The notes: generated by a model not told the origin, from the letters alone. Shown: positions 1-9,456, counted from the stretch's first letter. The stretch is 64,000 bases of DNA from Sphingobacterium sp. LZ7M1 (GCF_024296865.1 NZ_CP101134.1:1798001-1862000); one strand, 5' to 3'. Numbers and translations are program-made.

Positions 1-159
1 AAAGCAAAACTCAGACAAAAAAGAACTAACAAGATGAGGGAAAATATTGGGGCGAATGGCAAAATGCCGGAAATTTATGGAATGAACTATCTAATATTTG
101 GACAAAATTTTATCAATTCTTTCGGACCTTCTTTTGGTCTTATTCGAGACATATTTTGA
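1..159 (+). CDS. Possible 3' end of a gene cut by the window edge
   Basis: Frame 1 is open from the first base to a TGA at 157-159 (52 codons), with a lysine/arginine-rich start and a hydrophobic tail ending in GLIRDIF. No family is recognised. A hairpin followed by eight T residues about 70 bp downstream (229-266) is consistent with a transcription unit ending here. In DNA this AT-rich, 52 open codons can occur by chance, so this is a weak call. Confidence 0.25.
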   Translation, partial: KAKLRQKRTNKMRENIGANGKMPEIYGMNYLIFGQNFINSFGPSFGLIRDIF

Positions 160-228
160 AATTTCCGAATATGGGTCGAACATGGGTAAAAGGAAAGTCG
201 AAGGGAAAGGTCAAATTCGAACAAAAAA

Positions 229-266
229 ATGGTCAGAATTTTTCCGACCATCATGATGTTTTTTTT
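229..266 (+). terminator. Intrinsic terminator
   Basis: The arms ATGGTCaGAA and TTCcGACCAT (one A/C mismatch) enclose a three-base loop at 229-251. They are followed by CATGATG and then eight T residues at 259-266. The tract lies seven bases beyond the stem, so efficiency is uncertain. It would end a transcript entering from the left edge. Confidence 0.5.
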
Positions 267-1057
267 AACCGTTAATTACTAATTAGGTAATGGTTCCCAA
301 TGAAGGTGCTTCCTTCCATTAGCAAAAATATTGTCACGTGTTTATTCCATATGAAAATAACTATTGGCCCCTGAAGGTTGGTAAAAAACTAGATTTAATT
401 ACATGATTGATGTGGAGCTAAGATGGAAAAATTCAAGAAAATAAATGATCATGGATGGTAATAATAGTAATAGGAACTTTCAGTGTTTATATTGCGTATT
501 TTTGTAATGTTTTGATTAATTCTTGATATTTCAGGTGAATCTAAAAAGGCTAACTTCTTTTGTTTTTCAATTGAAATAATTGGTTATTAATGCACATATA
601 TTTTAAGGTTAAAGAAAAACAACAATAAAGGTCCAATAACTGGATTGATATTGGACCTAAACTGAAATAATCAGAAAGCTTTGAAGATTTAAATATAGAA
701 AAAATACAACATAATATCTTTAGTAAAAAGTCCTATCTATTTTAATTATATTCCCGTTAGTTGATAAGATTAAACAAAAACTGGACAACTTAAGTAGGTA
801 ATATATGCAAAACTTAAAATAATCTTTGATTTCAATCCTCTACTTTCATCTTGTCAAAGTTTGAGATTATTGATAAACTGAATGGAATTTGCCGCATAGT
901 TCTTCATTTAAACCTAATGTGTATTGTTTTAATAAAATTATGCCATAAGGCTTTAGGATTAATTAGTCTTATATCTATTCATCTATTCTAACTCCCAAAA
1001 TTCTATAGTTTTAACGGATTACGGCTCTCGTTAGATTTTAATAAATCGTAAAAAATA
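267..1057. other. Non-coding spacer upstream of the siderophore operon
   Basis: About 790 bp with stops in all frames. I see no convincing ORF, RNA gene or repeat. Confidence 0.5.
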
Positions 1058-1090
1058 TTTGAATTTTGCTGAAATAATACTTTATATTTG
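1058..1090 (+). promoter_or_regulatory. Bacteroidota-type promoter
   Basis: TTTG at 1058-1061 is followed after 21 bases by TATATTTG at 1083-1090, matching the TTTG-N(19-21)-TAnnTTTG promoter of the Bacteroidota primary sigma factor. Transcription would start near 1097, giving the operon at 1493 a leader of about 400 nt. Confidence 0.5.
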
Positions 1091-1188
1091 CAACTGTTTA
1101 TAATTGGTCTAAATAAAAACAATTGTTTCATTTATTAGGTAATTTGAATGTAAAATAAGATTGATCCAATTCCTATTTAAACAAAAGA

Positions 1189-1405
1189 GCGCCATACGTA
1201 AGACGGTAATCTTCGTATGACGCCTTCTTAAACCAGCGGTAACTAGTTTAGGAATCCATACTCATTCGTATGGGACCTTCAACATGCAATTATGGAAGGA
1301 CATGCAATATAGGAAAATTCAAACAAATCTATAGCTGTTTGATAATTTGTCGTATGCTGTCCTTTCATATTCTTCAGATCGATTATTGATAATCTCAATG
1401 AAGAA
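1189..1405 (+). promoter_or_regulatory. Structured leader upstream of the siderophore operon
   Basis: Several stems lie in series. GCGcCATACGtAAGA pairs with TCTTCGTATGaCGC (1189-1223). CCATAC pairs with GTATGG (1256-1273). AAGGACAtGCA (1296-1306) pairs with TGCTGTCCTT (1355-1364). TTCTTCA (1370-1376) pairs with TGAAGAA (1399-1405) around an inner GATTAT/ATAATC stem (1381-1394). The last element also matches the 19-bp Fur-box consensus at 12 positions (1382-1400), which fits iron control. A tiny ATGC/GCAT stem followed by T7 sits at 1441-1458. No known riboswitch class was recognised; this could be a cis-regulatory RNA, an sRNA, or simply operator sites. Confidence 0.4.
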
Positions 1406-1492
1406 TAGAGAACAGATAATTAACAATTAAACGTAAAAGAATGCCAAAGCATTTTTTTAAAAAATTACAGAACGACAAATTCTTATAAAAAC

Positions 1493-2185
1493 ATGAAAAC
1501 CATAAAATTATTAATTATTTTTTTTGCCATTTTCGGATTTAAAATGGTTAGTGCCCACTCCCTGTGGATTGAAACAACACCTTTTGGCGAGAAGAATAAA
1601 ACCCAAAATGTTAGAGTTTATTTCGGTGAATTCATTCATAATTTTATTGACCCAATCGAGAATTGGCATTCAGACGTTCACGAATTTAAATTATATCTAA
1701 TTTCACCTAGCCAGCAAACAACAGCAATCCAAGCAACTGAACATCCAGATTATTTTAGCGCAACTATTTCTCCAACGGAAGAAGCTGTTTATATCCTTGA
1801 GGTTGGACATCCAGCAAAAGAGGTCTTTGGAACATCAGCTTCTGAATCTACTGTAAATTTAATAATTCAAGAAAGGAGAAAGTCAGAAACTCTCACCGAG
1901 CTATCGTCGACTTTAGATATTGAACCAAAGTATCACTATATAAAGGATGTTTTCCAAGACACTAAACCCAAAGATGGACCATTTTTAGATGCTAAAGGAG
2001 ATGTGGTATTTCCGAGTGGATGGATTAAAAAGTTCAAAGAAAATGGCAAAGGAAAGATCTGCTTTAAATCTCTAAAAGCCGGAAAGTACGAGGTTGCCGA
2101 AACGGAGAATACAAAGAAAAACAGGTGTAGCAAATCCGTCCATAAGAATTGGAGGTCAAACACTTCATTTATTTTTGTTAACTAA
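1493..2185 (+). CDS. Secreted DUF4198-like protein of a siderophore/metal uptake operon
   Basis: A 230-aa protein with an N-terminal signal peptide (hydrophobic residues 5-20) and a likely cleavage after VSA, which would make His the first mature residue (HSLWIET). The AHxLWIE opening, the repeated beta-rich layout and the position next to a TonB receptor match DUF4198 proteins, which in Bacteroidota accompany metal and siderophore receptors. The ATG has no strong Shine-Dalgarno sequence, as is usual in this phylum. It is the first gene of the operon, 33 bp ahead of the receptor. A periplasmic metal or siderophore-handling role is inferred from family and context only. Unlike longer relatives, the C-terminus has no membrane anchor. 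Confidence 0.8.
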   Translation: MKTIKLLIIFFAIFGFKMVSAHSLWIETTPFGEKNKTQNVRVYFGEFIHNFIDPIENWHSDVHEFKLYLISPSQQTTAIQATEHPDYFSATISPTEEAVYILEVGHPAKEVFGTSASESTVNLIIQERRKSETLTELSSTLDIEPKYHYIKDVFQDTKPKDGPFLDAKGDVVFPSGWIKKFKENGKGKICFKSLKAGKYEVAETENTKKNRCSKSVHKNWRSNTSFIFVN

Positions 2186-2218
2186 CACAAACAGCACGAA
2201 TCTCTAAAAACTTAACAA

Positions 2219-4606
2219 ATGAATTTATTTGGTTTAACGTCGCTGTTAATCACTGATATTAATCTTAATATACAAGTGCTTAATCGATTTCGCAGAGAGC
2301 TTATCTTACTCTTATTTTTGCTCTTAAGCAATATGGTCCACTCACAGAGTAACTTCAGCCTAACCGGGACCGTTAGGGATAATCATAATCGAACCATTGA
2401 AGGAGTTACTATTCGATTAGCGAGGCATACGGTCCTAACCGATAGTTACGGCAATTTTAAAATTGAAAAAATCAAAAATAGCTCTTTTGAGATTATAGCT
2501 AAGGCGATTGGGTATGATATCTTTAAGAGGAAGATTGAGATTAAAGAGGGAAATAATCATCTTGATATTTTACTTTTTGAAAAAGACCAAAAAATTGAAG
2601 AAGTATCAGTGATTGGTTTAACCAAGCCTCAGATTACCAATCGCATGGCCTTTAACGTGACATCCATTGATGCTAAAAAGTATTATAACAGTACAATAAA
2701 TATTTCTGATGCTTTAGATCAAGTGCCTGGTGTACGTGTCCGAGAACAAGGAGGACTAGGGTCAAATCTGAATTTAGCAATAAATGGATTTTCAGGAAAT
2801 CATATTCGCTTCTTTATTGATGGCGTGCCAATGGATAACATGGGATCCACCTTTCAAATGAACACCATTCCAATCAATTTAGCGGAGAATATTGAAGTCT
2901 TTAAAGGTGTAGTTCCAATTTGGTTAGGATCAGATGCACTTGGAGGTGCTATAAACATAGTAACTAATAAATCTAACAGGAATTATATTGATGCTTCTTA
3001 TTCATATGGATCATTCAATACCCATAGGACTACAATCAATACAGCAGTAACGAATAAGAGTGGGTTAACCTTTGAATTAAATGCCTTTCAGAATTATTCT
3101 GACAACAATTACAAAGTATTCATTGAAAAGCATAATAACAGGAGAGACAACTACGCAAATGATACTGAGGTAGAGCGATTTCATGATCAATTTCATAACG
3201 AATCTATCATTGCAAATTTTGGTTTGGTTAACAAATCATTTGCAGATCGGTTGGTATTTGGGATTACCCTTGGTCATAACTATAAAGATATACAAACTGG
3301 CGCCAGGATGGAGTCGGTATTTGGAGCCTGGCATCGAAAAGGAAATATTGTAATGCCGAGTTTGAGATATAGCAAGAATAACCTTATCAAGGGATTAGAT
3401 GTTATGTTGAATGCGAATATAAACCTGGGAACGGAACAAACTATAGACACAGTTGCAAAGCGATTTGATTGGTTTGGGGACACATATGCAGACCTTCCAT
3501 CCACATCAGGAGAGCGTTCAAGGACACTGTATAAATACAAGAATAGGGATGGTATTATCACGGCAAACGCAAATTATAATTTAGGTGATAAGCATGTTTT
3601 CACGATCAATAATGTATTCAACACATTCCATAGAAGTGGTTCCGATGAATTAAATCCTCAAAACAATGAATATGAATATGCCAAGCTATCACAAAAGAAT
3701 GTATTAGGTTTTGGCTATCAAATAAATGAAGAGGGACGTTGGAGTGCCAATATTTTTGGAAAATTTTTATCTCAAAATAATAAGAATGGTAATTCAAGTT
3801 CTGTCAATTCAAGTCGGTTCGGTTACGGAACTGCGTTATCCTATTTCTTAGATACCAACTTACAATTGAAGGCAAGTTATGAGTTGACCAACAGAATGGC
3901 GACGCCATATGAATTGTTTGGGGACGTGGAAAACCAAGACGCGAATACAAATCTAAAACCTGAGAGCAGCAATAATATCAACTTTGGTATTATGTATCAA
4001 TTTGATATAGATAGGGACGATCATTTTGGGATCACTGCCGGGGTGTTATATAGAAATTCCAAGAATTTTATTTACCAGCGATTAAATCAGAATCAGAGTA
4101 AGTACATGGCTGATAACCGTGAAGGAGTACGAACATTAGGTGCAGATTTTGAGTTGCAATATTTCCATAAAAAATGGTTGTCAGCATCTACAAGCTGGAC
4201 CTATCAATATTTGCAGAATATGCAGAAATATGAGAATGGGTATACTGAGGTGAGCCCAGTTTATAAAGATCAAATGCCTAATATACCTTACTTATTTGGG
4301 AACCTAGATCTAAACGTTCATTTGCCAGTTTTTTCTGGTTCTGGAGATATGCTTAAAACCGGATACAACCTACAATATATTCATGATTTTTATCTGTATT
4401 GGCCTAGTCGAGGAGAGACCAAAAATACGATTCCTCAACAGTTGAGTCATGATTTTAATATTGTTTACAGCTTTAAAAAAGGCCGATATAATATAGGGCT
4501 TGAAGCAAGAAATATTACGAACGAGCGATTATATGACAATTTTAGTATGCAAAAACCAGGACGAGCATTCTATCTGAATCTACGATACTTTATCAATAAA
4601 AAATAA
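2219..4606 (+). CDS. TonB-dependent siderophore receptor, XusA-like
   Basis: An outer-membrane receptor of up to 795 aa. It carries a signal peptide ending in VHSQ, a carboxypeptidase-regulatory-like domain (about residues 47-120), a plug domain (about 140-250, with DQVPGVRVRE and FIDGVPMDN) and a 22-strand barrel ending in the aromatic residue pattern AFYLNLRYF. It imports a ferric chelate using TonB energy. The annotated ATG puts about 26 residues before the signal peptide. An in-frame GTG at 2276 (VLNRFRREL) would give a normal signal peptide and may be the true start. The downstream DUF4374 lipoprotein and PepSY protein reproduce the xusABC order known from B. thetaiotaomicron, so a ferric siderophore is the likely substrate. 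The exact ligand cannot be read from sequence. Confidence 0.93.
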   Translation: MNLFGLTSLLITDINLNIQVLNRFRRELILLLFLLLSNMVHSQSNFSLTGTVRDNHNRTIEGVTIRLARHTVLTDSYGNFKIEKIKNSSFEIIAKAIGYDIFKRKIEIKEGNNHLDILLFEKDQKIEEVSVIGLTKPQITNRMAFNVTSIDAKKYYNSTINISDALDQVPGVRVREQGGLGSNLNLAINGFSGNHIRFFIDGVPMDNMGSTFQMNTIPINLAENIEVFKGVVPIWLGSDALGGAINIVTNKSNRNYIDASYSYGSFNTHRTTINTAVTNKSGLTFELNAFQNYSDNNYKVFIEKHNNRRDNYANDTEVERFHDQFHNESIIANFGLVNKSFADRLVFGITLGHNYKDIQTGARMESVFGAWHRKGNIVMPSLRYSKNNLIKGLDVMLNANINLGTEQTIDTVAKRFDWFGDTYADLPSTSGERSRTLYKYKNRDGIITANANYNLGDKHVFTINNVFNTFHRSGSDELNPQNNEYEYAKLSQKNVLGFGYQINEEGRWSANIFGKFLSQNNKNGNSSSVNSSRFGYGTALSYFLDTNLQLKASYELTNRMATPYELFGDVENQDANTNLKPESSNNINFGIMYQFDIDRDDHFGITAGVLYRNSKNFIYQRLNQNQSKYMADNREGVRTLGADFELQYFHKKWLSASTSWTYQYLQNMQKYENGYTEVSPVYKDQMPNIPYLFGNLDLNVHLPVFSGSGDMLKTGYNLQYIHDFYLYWPSRGETKNTIPQQLSHDFNIVYSFKKGRYNIGLEARNITNERLYDNFSMQKPGRAFYLNLRYFINKK

Positions 4607-4631
4607 CAATCTAATTAAAAAATAATTCCAC

Positions 4632-5852
4632 ATGAAAATTAAAAATTTATTATTCACGGCCTTTACACTAAGTACCATTGTTGCTTGTACAAAGGATAAA
4701 ACAGAACCTGCGGCGAAGGGTAATTTTATTGTTGCTGTGACACCTGTTGCAGAAACTGGTGTTGCAGATTATCTACTTACAACAAGTAGTTTAGATACCG
4801 GCAAGGTATCCACTGCAGGCAGAGGAGTTGAGCAAGACGGAACCTATAGATACTATGTTACGCATAACAACAAGTTTTTTAGTATGCTTTATGGACAAGG
4901 GAATCCTGGAGCTGTTACGGTTTACAATATCCTGGATGGTAATCTGACCAAGCTAGCAAACTCGGTCACGGAAACAGTACAAGCATTTGCTCCAGTAAAT
5001 GATGATATCTTGATGATGAAGATTTCAAGAAGTATTACTAATCCAGTAACGAACTGGTATCAGTTTAATACAAACACGCTCAACATTTCCAGCCAAGGGA
5101 ATATCAATACAGCGGAGTTAAATAACAATGGTGAACTTGCTTTCTTCAGTTGGATTAAGCAAGTAGGTTCAAAGGTCTACGCTCCTTATTTTTCTGTAAA
5201 GGGATGTTGTTCAGCGACCTTTGGAACTGATTATCCTAATCAGGCTTGGGTAGCAGTTTATTCCTATCCAAGCATGAAGCTTGAGAAGATTATTAAAGAT
5301 GATAGAACAAGCTTTATTGGAAGGTATTTTACGGATGGTTTGGAACTTGTAGAAAATGGAGATATATATGCGTTCTCTGCATCTGTAGCAACATCTATGG
5401 GAACAAATGCTACTATGAACAGTACAAAACCTTCGGCAGTAACGAGAATTAATTCAGGAAGTACAGAATTTGACAAATCATTTTATATCAATTTCGAAGA
5501 GCTATCCGGCGGATTAAATATTACTAACTGGTTATATGTTGGGAATAACAAGTTCATTACTTTTTCAAATACTAAAGAAGCTAAAGGTGCATACAATATA
5601 GGAAATATTATTGGTGTTCTTGATGTATCTGCAAAAACTTGGAAAGCAGTTACCGGATTACCAAAGACTACAGATGTTAAGGGAATTACAGGTAATAATT
5701 ATTCAGATAGAGCTGGCCGATTTGGCTATGTCGGTGTGAACTTAACTTCTGGAATAGGTTATGTATATAAAGTGGATGTAAATTCAGCAACAGCAACACA
5801 AGGTCTAAAAATTGAAGGTGGTACATTAACCGCAATAGAACATTTAAATTAA
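4632..5852 (+). CDS. DUF4374 lipoprotein, XusB-like siderophore-binding protein
   Basis: A 406-aa lipoprotein: a short signal peptide with lipobox TIVAC (Cys19) is followed by repeated beta-propeller-like blades (for example DGTYRYYVTHNN and RAGRFGYVGVNL). DUF4374 is the family of XusB, the surface lipoprotein that captures ferric enterobactin for XusA in B. thetaiotaomicron. It lies 25 bp after the receptor, as in xus loci. Surface exposure and siderophore capture are inferred from family and context. No SusD-type helices are present, so it is not a glycan-binding SusD. Confidence 0.88.
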   Translation: MKIKNLLFTAFTLSTIVACTKDKTEPAAKGNFIVAVTPVAETGVADYLLTTSSLDTGKVSTAGRGVEQDGTYRYYVTHNNKFFSMLYGQGNPGAVTVYNILDGNLTKLANSVTETVQAFAPVNDDILMMKISRSITNPVTNWYQFNTNTLNISSQGNINTAELNNNGELAFFSWIKQVGSKVYAPYFSVKGCCSATFGTDYPNQAWVAVYSYPSMKLEKIIKDDRTSFIGRYFTDGLELVENGDIYAFSASVATSMGTNATMNSTKPSAVTRINSGSTEFDKSFYINFEELSGGLNITNWLYVGNNKFITFSNTKEAKGAYNIGNIIGVLDVSAKTWKAVTGLPKTTDVKGITGNNYSDRAGRFGYVGVNLTSGIGYVYKVDVNSATATQGLKIEGGTLTAIEHLN

Positions 5853-5927
5853 GCTAATTATCAACCATTTATTGCCTATCTGTAAGGACTAAAATTTATA
5901 GATGGGCAATATTATTCTCTATCAATT

Positions 5928-6275
5928 ATGTATAGCATTATTTTAGGAATGATCTTAGTTGCCGCTTTTATTTGGTTTAATACGAGTAAAAAGGTAAAGT
6001 TTCCTAGGCGTACAGCGTGGCTCGAAAAAATAGTATCCAATAGGAGGAGAGCTCAAATTATATGCACAATACTAACGATTTTTAGTCTACTATTCATTGT
6101 TTGTCTACAAGGTATTGGGGCGGGTATTTTTGCCTGGATAATTTATTGTATGGGACTACTCAGTTTAGTAGTCTTGCTTTTTCCTTATCAATACATTAAG
6201 TATAAACATGTGCTTTTTCTAATTATTTTTTGCCTTATTCTTGAACTAACCTTTACCTATATATCATCACAATAA
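5928..6275 (+). CDS. Small inner-membrane protein, DUF3325-like
   Basis: A 115-aa protein with four predicted membrane helices (about residues 2-18, 42-60, 63-85 and 93-111) and a basic loop RRTAWLEKIVSNRRR. Its layout resembles DUF3325 proteins, which sit between siderophore receptors and PepSY proteins in proteobacterial iron operons. It lies in the operon, 75 bp after the DUF4374 gene and 4 bp before the next small membrane gene. A role in siderophore reduction or release with the PepSY protein is inferred from context. Family assignment is tentative. Confidence 0.7.
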   Translation: MYSIILGMILVAAFIWFNTSKKVKFPRRTAWLEKIVSNRRRAQIICTILTIFSLLFIVCLQGIGAGIFAWIIYCMGLLSLVVLLFPYQYIKYKHVLFLIIFCLILELTFTYISSQ

Positions 6276-6279
6276 AGCC

Positions 6280-6555
6280 ATGCCAGCAAATAAAAAATAT
6301 TTAAGTAGTCCGTTCCAACGGTTTCTAAAAATTTCCGCCGGATTTATTGGTGGATACTTAGTGATGATTAGCTTTCATTTGTTTTTGACTTATCTCTTTG
6401 AGAAGAAGAATGTCATTGTTACAGCAGGCATTACAGGTAACATATTGTGGGCCACGTTACTTTTAATTGCTTTTTTAGCTAAAAATGGTTGGAAAATATG
6501 GTTTCTATATCTTCTGCTAGCAACACTATTTTATCTTCCATTTTTAATCAAGTAA
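6280..6555 (+). CDS. Small inner-membrane protein, DUF3649-like
   Basis: A 91-aa protein with three hydrophobic helices (about residues 17-36, 47-65 and 70-88). The motif GFIGGYLVM, followed by a second helix and a short WKIW segment, resembles the DUF3649 family of small iron-operon membrane proteins, typically next to DUF3325 and PepSY genes. It is 4 bp after the previous gene and 8 bp before the PepSY gene, so the three are probably co-translated. Function is unproven; a subunit of a membrane reductase is plausible. Confidence 0.7.
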   Translation: MPANKKYLSSPFQRFLKISAGFIGGYLVMISFHLFLTYLFEKKNVIVTAGITGNILWATLLLIAFLAKNGWKIWFLYLLLATLFYLPFLIK

Positions 6556-6563
6556 ATCTCAAA

Positions 6564-8255
6564 ATGAAAATTAGAAACTATAATATCTATTTTAATACAC
6601 ACACCATTTCAGGAATAATCATCTGTGCTCTCTTGTATGTTATTTTTTTTGCAGGTTCATTTTCATTTTTCAAAAAGGAAATTTCAGCCTGGCAAAACAA
6701 TATCAGTTTTTATAATCAAAAAGTTGAAGCTCAGCAATACAGTGGTTTTTTAGATTCTGTTTCCAATGGTTACAATTTACAAGGTAGAGATATTATCTTT
6801 TATCTTCAACAAAATGGGGCAAAGGGATATGTTAATTTTAGTACATCTAAGGATACAATTATTAATAAGGAAAACTTAGCTGCACAAGCGAAGAAACCGG
6901 AAGGAGCTAGTAAAGGCAAAGGAAGGCGCGGCCGTGGGGGAGATGGTGATAGTAAGTATTTAAATCATGATTTTATACATAATAAAACCGGTGACTATTC
7001 GGCAAACTATGATATGGGCGAATTCCTGTATCGCCTACATTTTTTGGCTCAATTAAATGAGGTCCCTATTCGAGTGGGAATAGCTCCTTTTGGATATTTA
7101 ATCGCTGGAATTACATCTTTCCTATTTCTATTTGCTCTAATCACTGGATTATTGCTCCATTGGGATAAAGTTGTCTCAAATTTTTTTGTTTTCCGTCCGT
7201 TTAATAAATGGAAAACAGTTTGGACAGATATGCATACAGCTTTGGGCGTGATTGGATTTCCTTATCAATTCATGTTTGCGGTTACTGGGGTGGTTTTGAT
7301 CATAAATACAGTATTAATTACCCCTTTTGCCAACGTTTTATATGAAGAGAAAACCGATAAATTGTATGAGGATTTAGAAACCATCCATACTTATCCATTA
7401 GAATACAGCTATAAAAAATTGGAAAAAGAGTTTAGGCTGTCGGATTATTTGGAAAAAGCCAAGAAAAAATGGCCCCTGAGTGAATATAAACGTATAAGCA
7501 TCAAGAATTTTGGAGATGAAAATATGTACCTAGTAATTGAGGTTGAACCGCATTATAACCGGAGTTTTGCTGGCTCAGGCATTCTGGCTATTCAGGTTCT
7601 CAATAATAAGGTTTTGGAAGAAAAATCTCCATATACAGATGTTAACTACATCAATCGAGTCCGTAGTTTGATTTATCGTTTACATTTTGGGGATTTTGGA
7701 GGATATCCTGTAAAAGCTGTCTATTTTATATTGGGTGTCTTGGGGTGCTTAGTGATAGTATCCGGGATATTGATATGGTTAGTAGCCCGGGATAAAAATA
7801 ATGTGATCCCAAGGAAGAGAAAATTTAATTTTTGGGCCGCTAATGTATTTTTGTCCATTTGTTTGAGTATGCTGCCTGTCACGGCTTTTACTTTTATTGC
7901 CATAAAAATAGCCTCTCCTGTTACACAGGAATTCATATATGCATTTTATTTTCGATCGTGGCTAATAATTTCTCTATACTATATCATTCGCAGGAATTTG
8001 AACCGGACGAATAGAGAAACCTTGTTTCTAGGGGCTGTCGCAGCCATACTAGTACCCATTGTTAATGGAATAAAAACCGGATGTTGGTTTTGGGATAATT
8101 TCATAAGTGGAAAGATGGATTTGTTCATTGTAGATTTTCTATGGTTATTGTTGGGAATAGTAAGTTTATCTGTATTCATGTATTTACTGTCCTCGAAAAG
8201 GGTTGGAGATGTTTCGCATCCAGTTCAATACAATTTAAGTCGGAAGGCAAAATAA
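6564..8255 (+). CDS. PepSY-domain inner-membrane protein, XusC-like
   Basis: The ATG at 6564 gives 563 aa; an earlier in-frame ATG inside the preceding gene would add 25 out-of-place residues, so it is rejected. Membrane helices lie at about residues 18-38, 180-200, 230-255 and 385-410, with three or four more toward the C-terminus. HTISGIIICALLYVIFFAG and MHTALGVIGFPYQFMFAVTG are typical PepSY transmembrane segments with conserved histidines. PepSY membrane proteins (XusC, FoxB, FpvG) are thought to reduce or release iron from siderophores at the inner membrane. A glycine/arginine-rich low-complexity stretch (KGKGRRGRGGDGD) lies in the first periplasmic loop. Confidence 0.9.
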   Translation: MKIRNYNIYFNTHTISGIIICALLYVIFFAGSFSFFKKEISAWQNNISFYNQKVEAQQYSGFLDSVSNGYNLQGRDIIFYLQQNGAKGYVNFSTSKDTIINKENLAAQAKKPEGASKGKGRRGRGGDGDSKYLNHDFIHNKTGDYSANYDMGEFLYRLHFLAQLNEVPIRVGIAPFGYLIAGITSFLFLFALITGLLLHWDKVVSNFFVFRPFNKWKTVWTDMHTALGVIGFPYQFMFAVTGVVLIINTVLITPFANVLYEEKTDKLYEDLETIHTYPLEYSYKKLEKEFRLSDYLEKAKKKWPLSEYKRISIKNFGDENMYLVIEVEPHYNRSFAGSGILAIQVLNNKVLEEKSPYTDVNYINRVRSLIYRLHFGDFGGYPVKAVYFILGVLGCLVIVSGILIWLVARDKNNVIPRKRKFNFWAANVFLSICLSMLPVTAFTFIAIKIASPVTQEFIYAFYFRSWLIISLYYIIRRNLNRTNRETLFLGAVAAILVPIVNGIKTGCWFWDNFISGKMDLFIVDFLWLLLGIVSLSVFMYLLSSKRVGDVSHPVQYNLSRKAK

Positions 8256-8909
8256 GGCAAAAAAACTATTTTTACCTTACAGATTATTAGCTAATAACTT
8301 GCGCTCGAAATTCCATTCTCCTACAATTAAAACAGCTAAAAAAGTTAATTGAGAATCCAAAATTTAATATATGCTTATTGCCAGCTTTTGCTAGAATTCT
8401 GTTATGATATTTTTTTAAGGGTTTTTAATGAAACTACAAAAGAGATAATAGAATATTATCCTTACCAATTTTCGGGTTAAATTTGGATTTGAGGAATTTG
8501 ACTATTTCTAGGAATAAAAAAGCAGTAAAATTGTTTTTAAACAACCTATGGCAGTCAACGAAAAATTGATCATGTCCGAAAACTCTAAAATTAATATACA
8601 AAAAAGCCCCAGTTCTATGACCTAGCCGGGGAAATTGATTGGGCTAATATGTGATTTTGTACTGCTTATTTAAAATTAATTTAATAGATATAACAATCTG
8701 AAATCCAAATAGGTTTTAGAAAATTCGAGTTTTTATCTCTTGATGATAAAGTGTAGCTTACGTGATTTTTTTAAAGTGATTTAATTGAAAAATAATAATA
8801 TTGATAATCAACAATCTAGGTTACATGTTTAAACATCAGTACATTAAGTAATTGTTAACGAAGAAAAAATCGATAATTATTTTATAAAATTGCATCAAAA
8901 TATACTGAG
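8256..8909. other. Non-coding spacer with a weak hairpin
   Basis: A GC-richer patch at 8605-8645 can form AGCCC/GGGCT around CCCC/GGGG. It is preceded by A6, so it would be a minus-strand terminator if it is one. No other feature was seen. Confidence 0.4.
8885..8892 (+). promoter_or_regulatory. Shared -7-like box upstream of the 74-aa gene
   Basis: TAAAATTG lies here, 17 bases before the ATG at 8910. The same octamer occurs at exactly the same distance before the paralogue at 24646. It differs from the TAnnTTTG box at one position. No well-spaced upstream TTG is seen. Confidence 0.35.
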
Positions 8910-9134
8910 ATGTTTGTAAATGGTTCAAAGAAACAAAAAATAGATTTCCTTAATGATTTTTACAAAACAAGATACGAGGAAAGAAATTTTAAATTTAGAC
9001 CGGTAGAAATTAACTCAAATGTTAACTCTATTCTTCTTGAGGAAATGATTCATGATATTTCTCGGTATACAGAATTTAGAGCGATGAAATTTTATGATAA
9101 AGAAGGAGTCTATTTTGTGATCTGTAAATTATAA
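8910..9134 (+). CDS. Orphan 74-aa protein, copy A
   Basis: Family not recognised. The 74-aa soluble protein starts MFVNGSKKQKIDFL, is charged throughout and ends TEFRAMKFYDKEGVYFVICKL. It has no signal peptide or membrane helix. A paralogue at 24646-24870 has the same length and 52 of 74 identical residues. The C-terminal 22 residues are nearly invariant and the centre (residues 37-45) is the variable part, so both copies look maintained as proteins. The start is supported by the shared TAAAATTG box 17 bases upstream. Each copy lies beside a gene desert with hairpin arrays. Confidence 0.75.
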   Translation: MFVNGSKKQKIDFLNDFYKTRYEERNFKFRPVEINSNVNSILLEEMIHDISRYTEFRAMKFYDKEGVYFVICKL

Positions 9135-9225
9135 GGTCCATAAACGGGATAGGATATTTCTTTTACATATTTTTCCAAGAGTAAATGGTGAGAAGGATTT
9201 CCACATATTTCTTTTTTGATTTTAT

Positions 9226-9456
9226 ATGAGTGAGATTGTTGGCGACTGTAATAAATCATCACGTTTTAATCTTGAGAAATTCTCAATATATCGCAAATAG
9301 TTTGATGAATTCGATTCCTTTACTCCCGAAGGAAAAGAGGTATTAACCTTAACGTCTCATGATATTTCTAAAATTGAGCAATCAGATGAATTTTTATTGA
9401 TTTATTTGGTTTTTATAGTTTTTCCATTTTTTTTTATAAACCTTAAACTTGTATAA
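9226..9456 (+). pseudogene. Small membrane-protein gene with an in-frame TAG
   Basis: From the ATG at 9226 a single frame runs 76 codons to the TAA at 9454 with one internal TAG at 9298-9300 (codon 25). The translation reads MSEIVGDCNKSSRFNLEKF before the stop. After it comes FDEFDSFTPEGKEVL, a charged stretch and a C-terminal hydrophobic segment LLIYLVFIVFPFFFI. The composition looks coding on both sides of the stop. No family is recognised. Likely a nonsense-inactivated small tail-anchored protein, but chance openness is not excluded. Confidence 0.35.
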
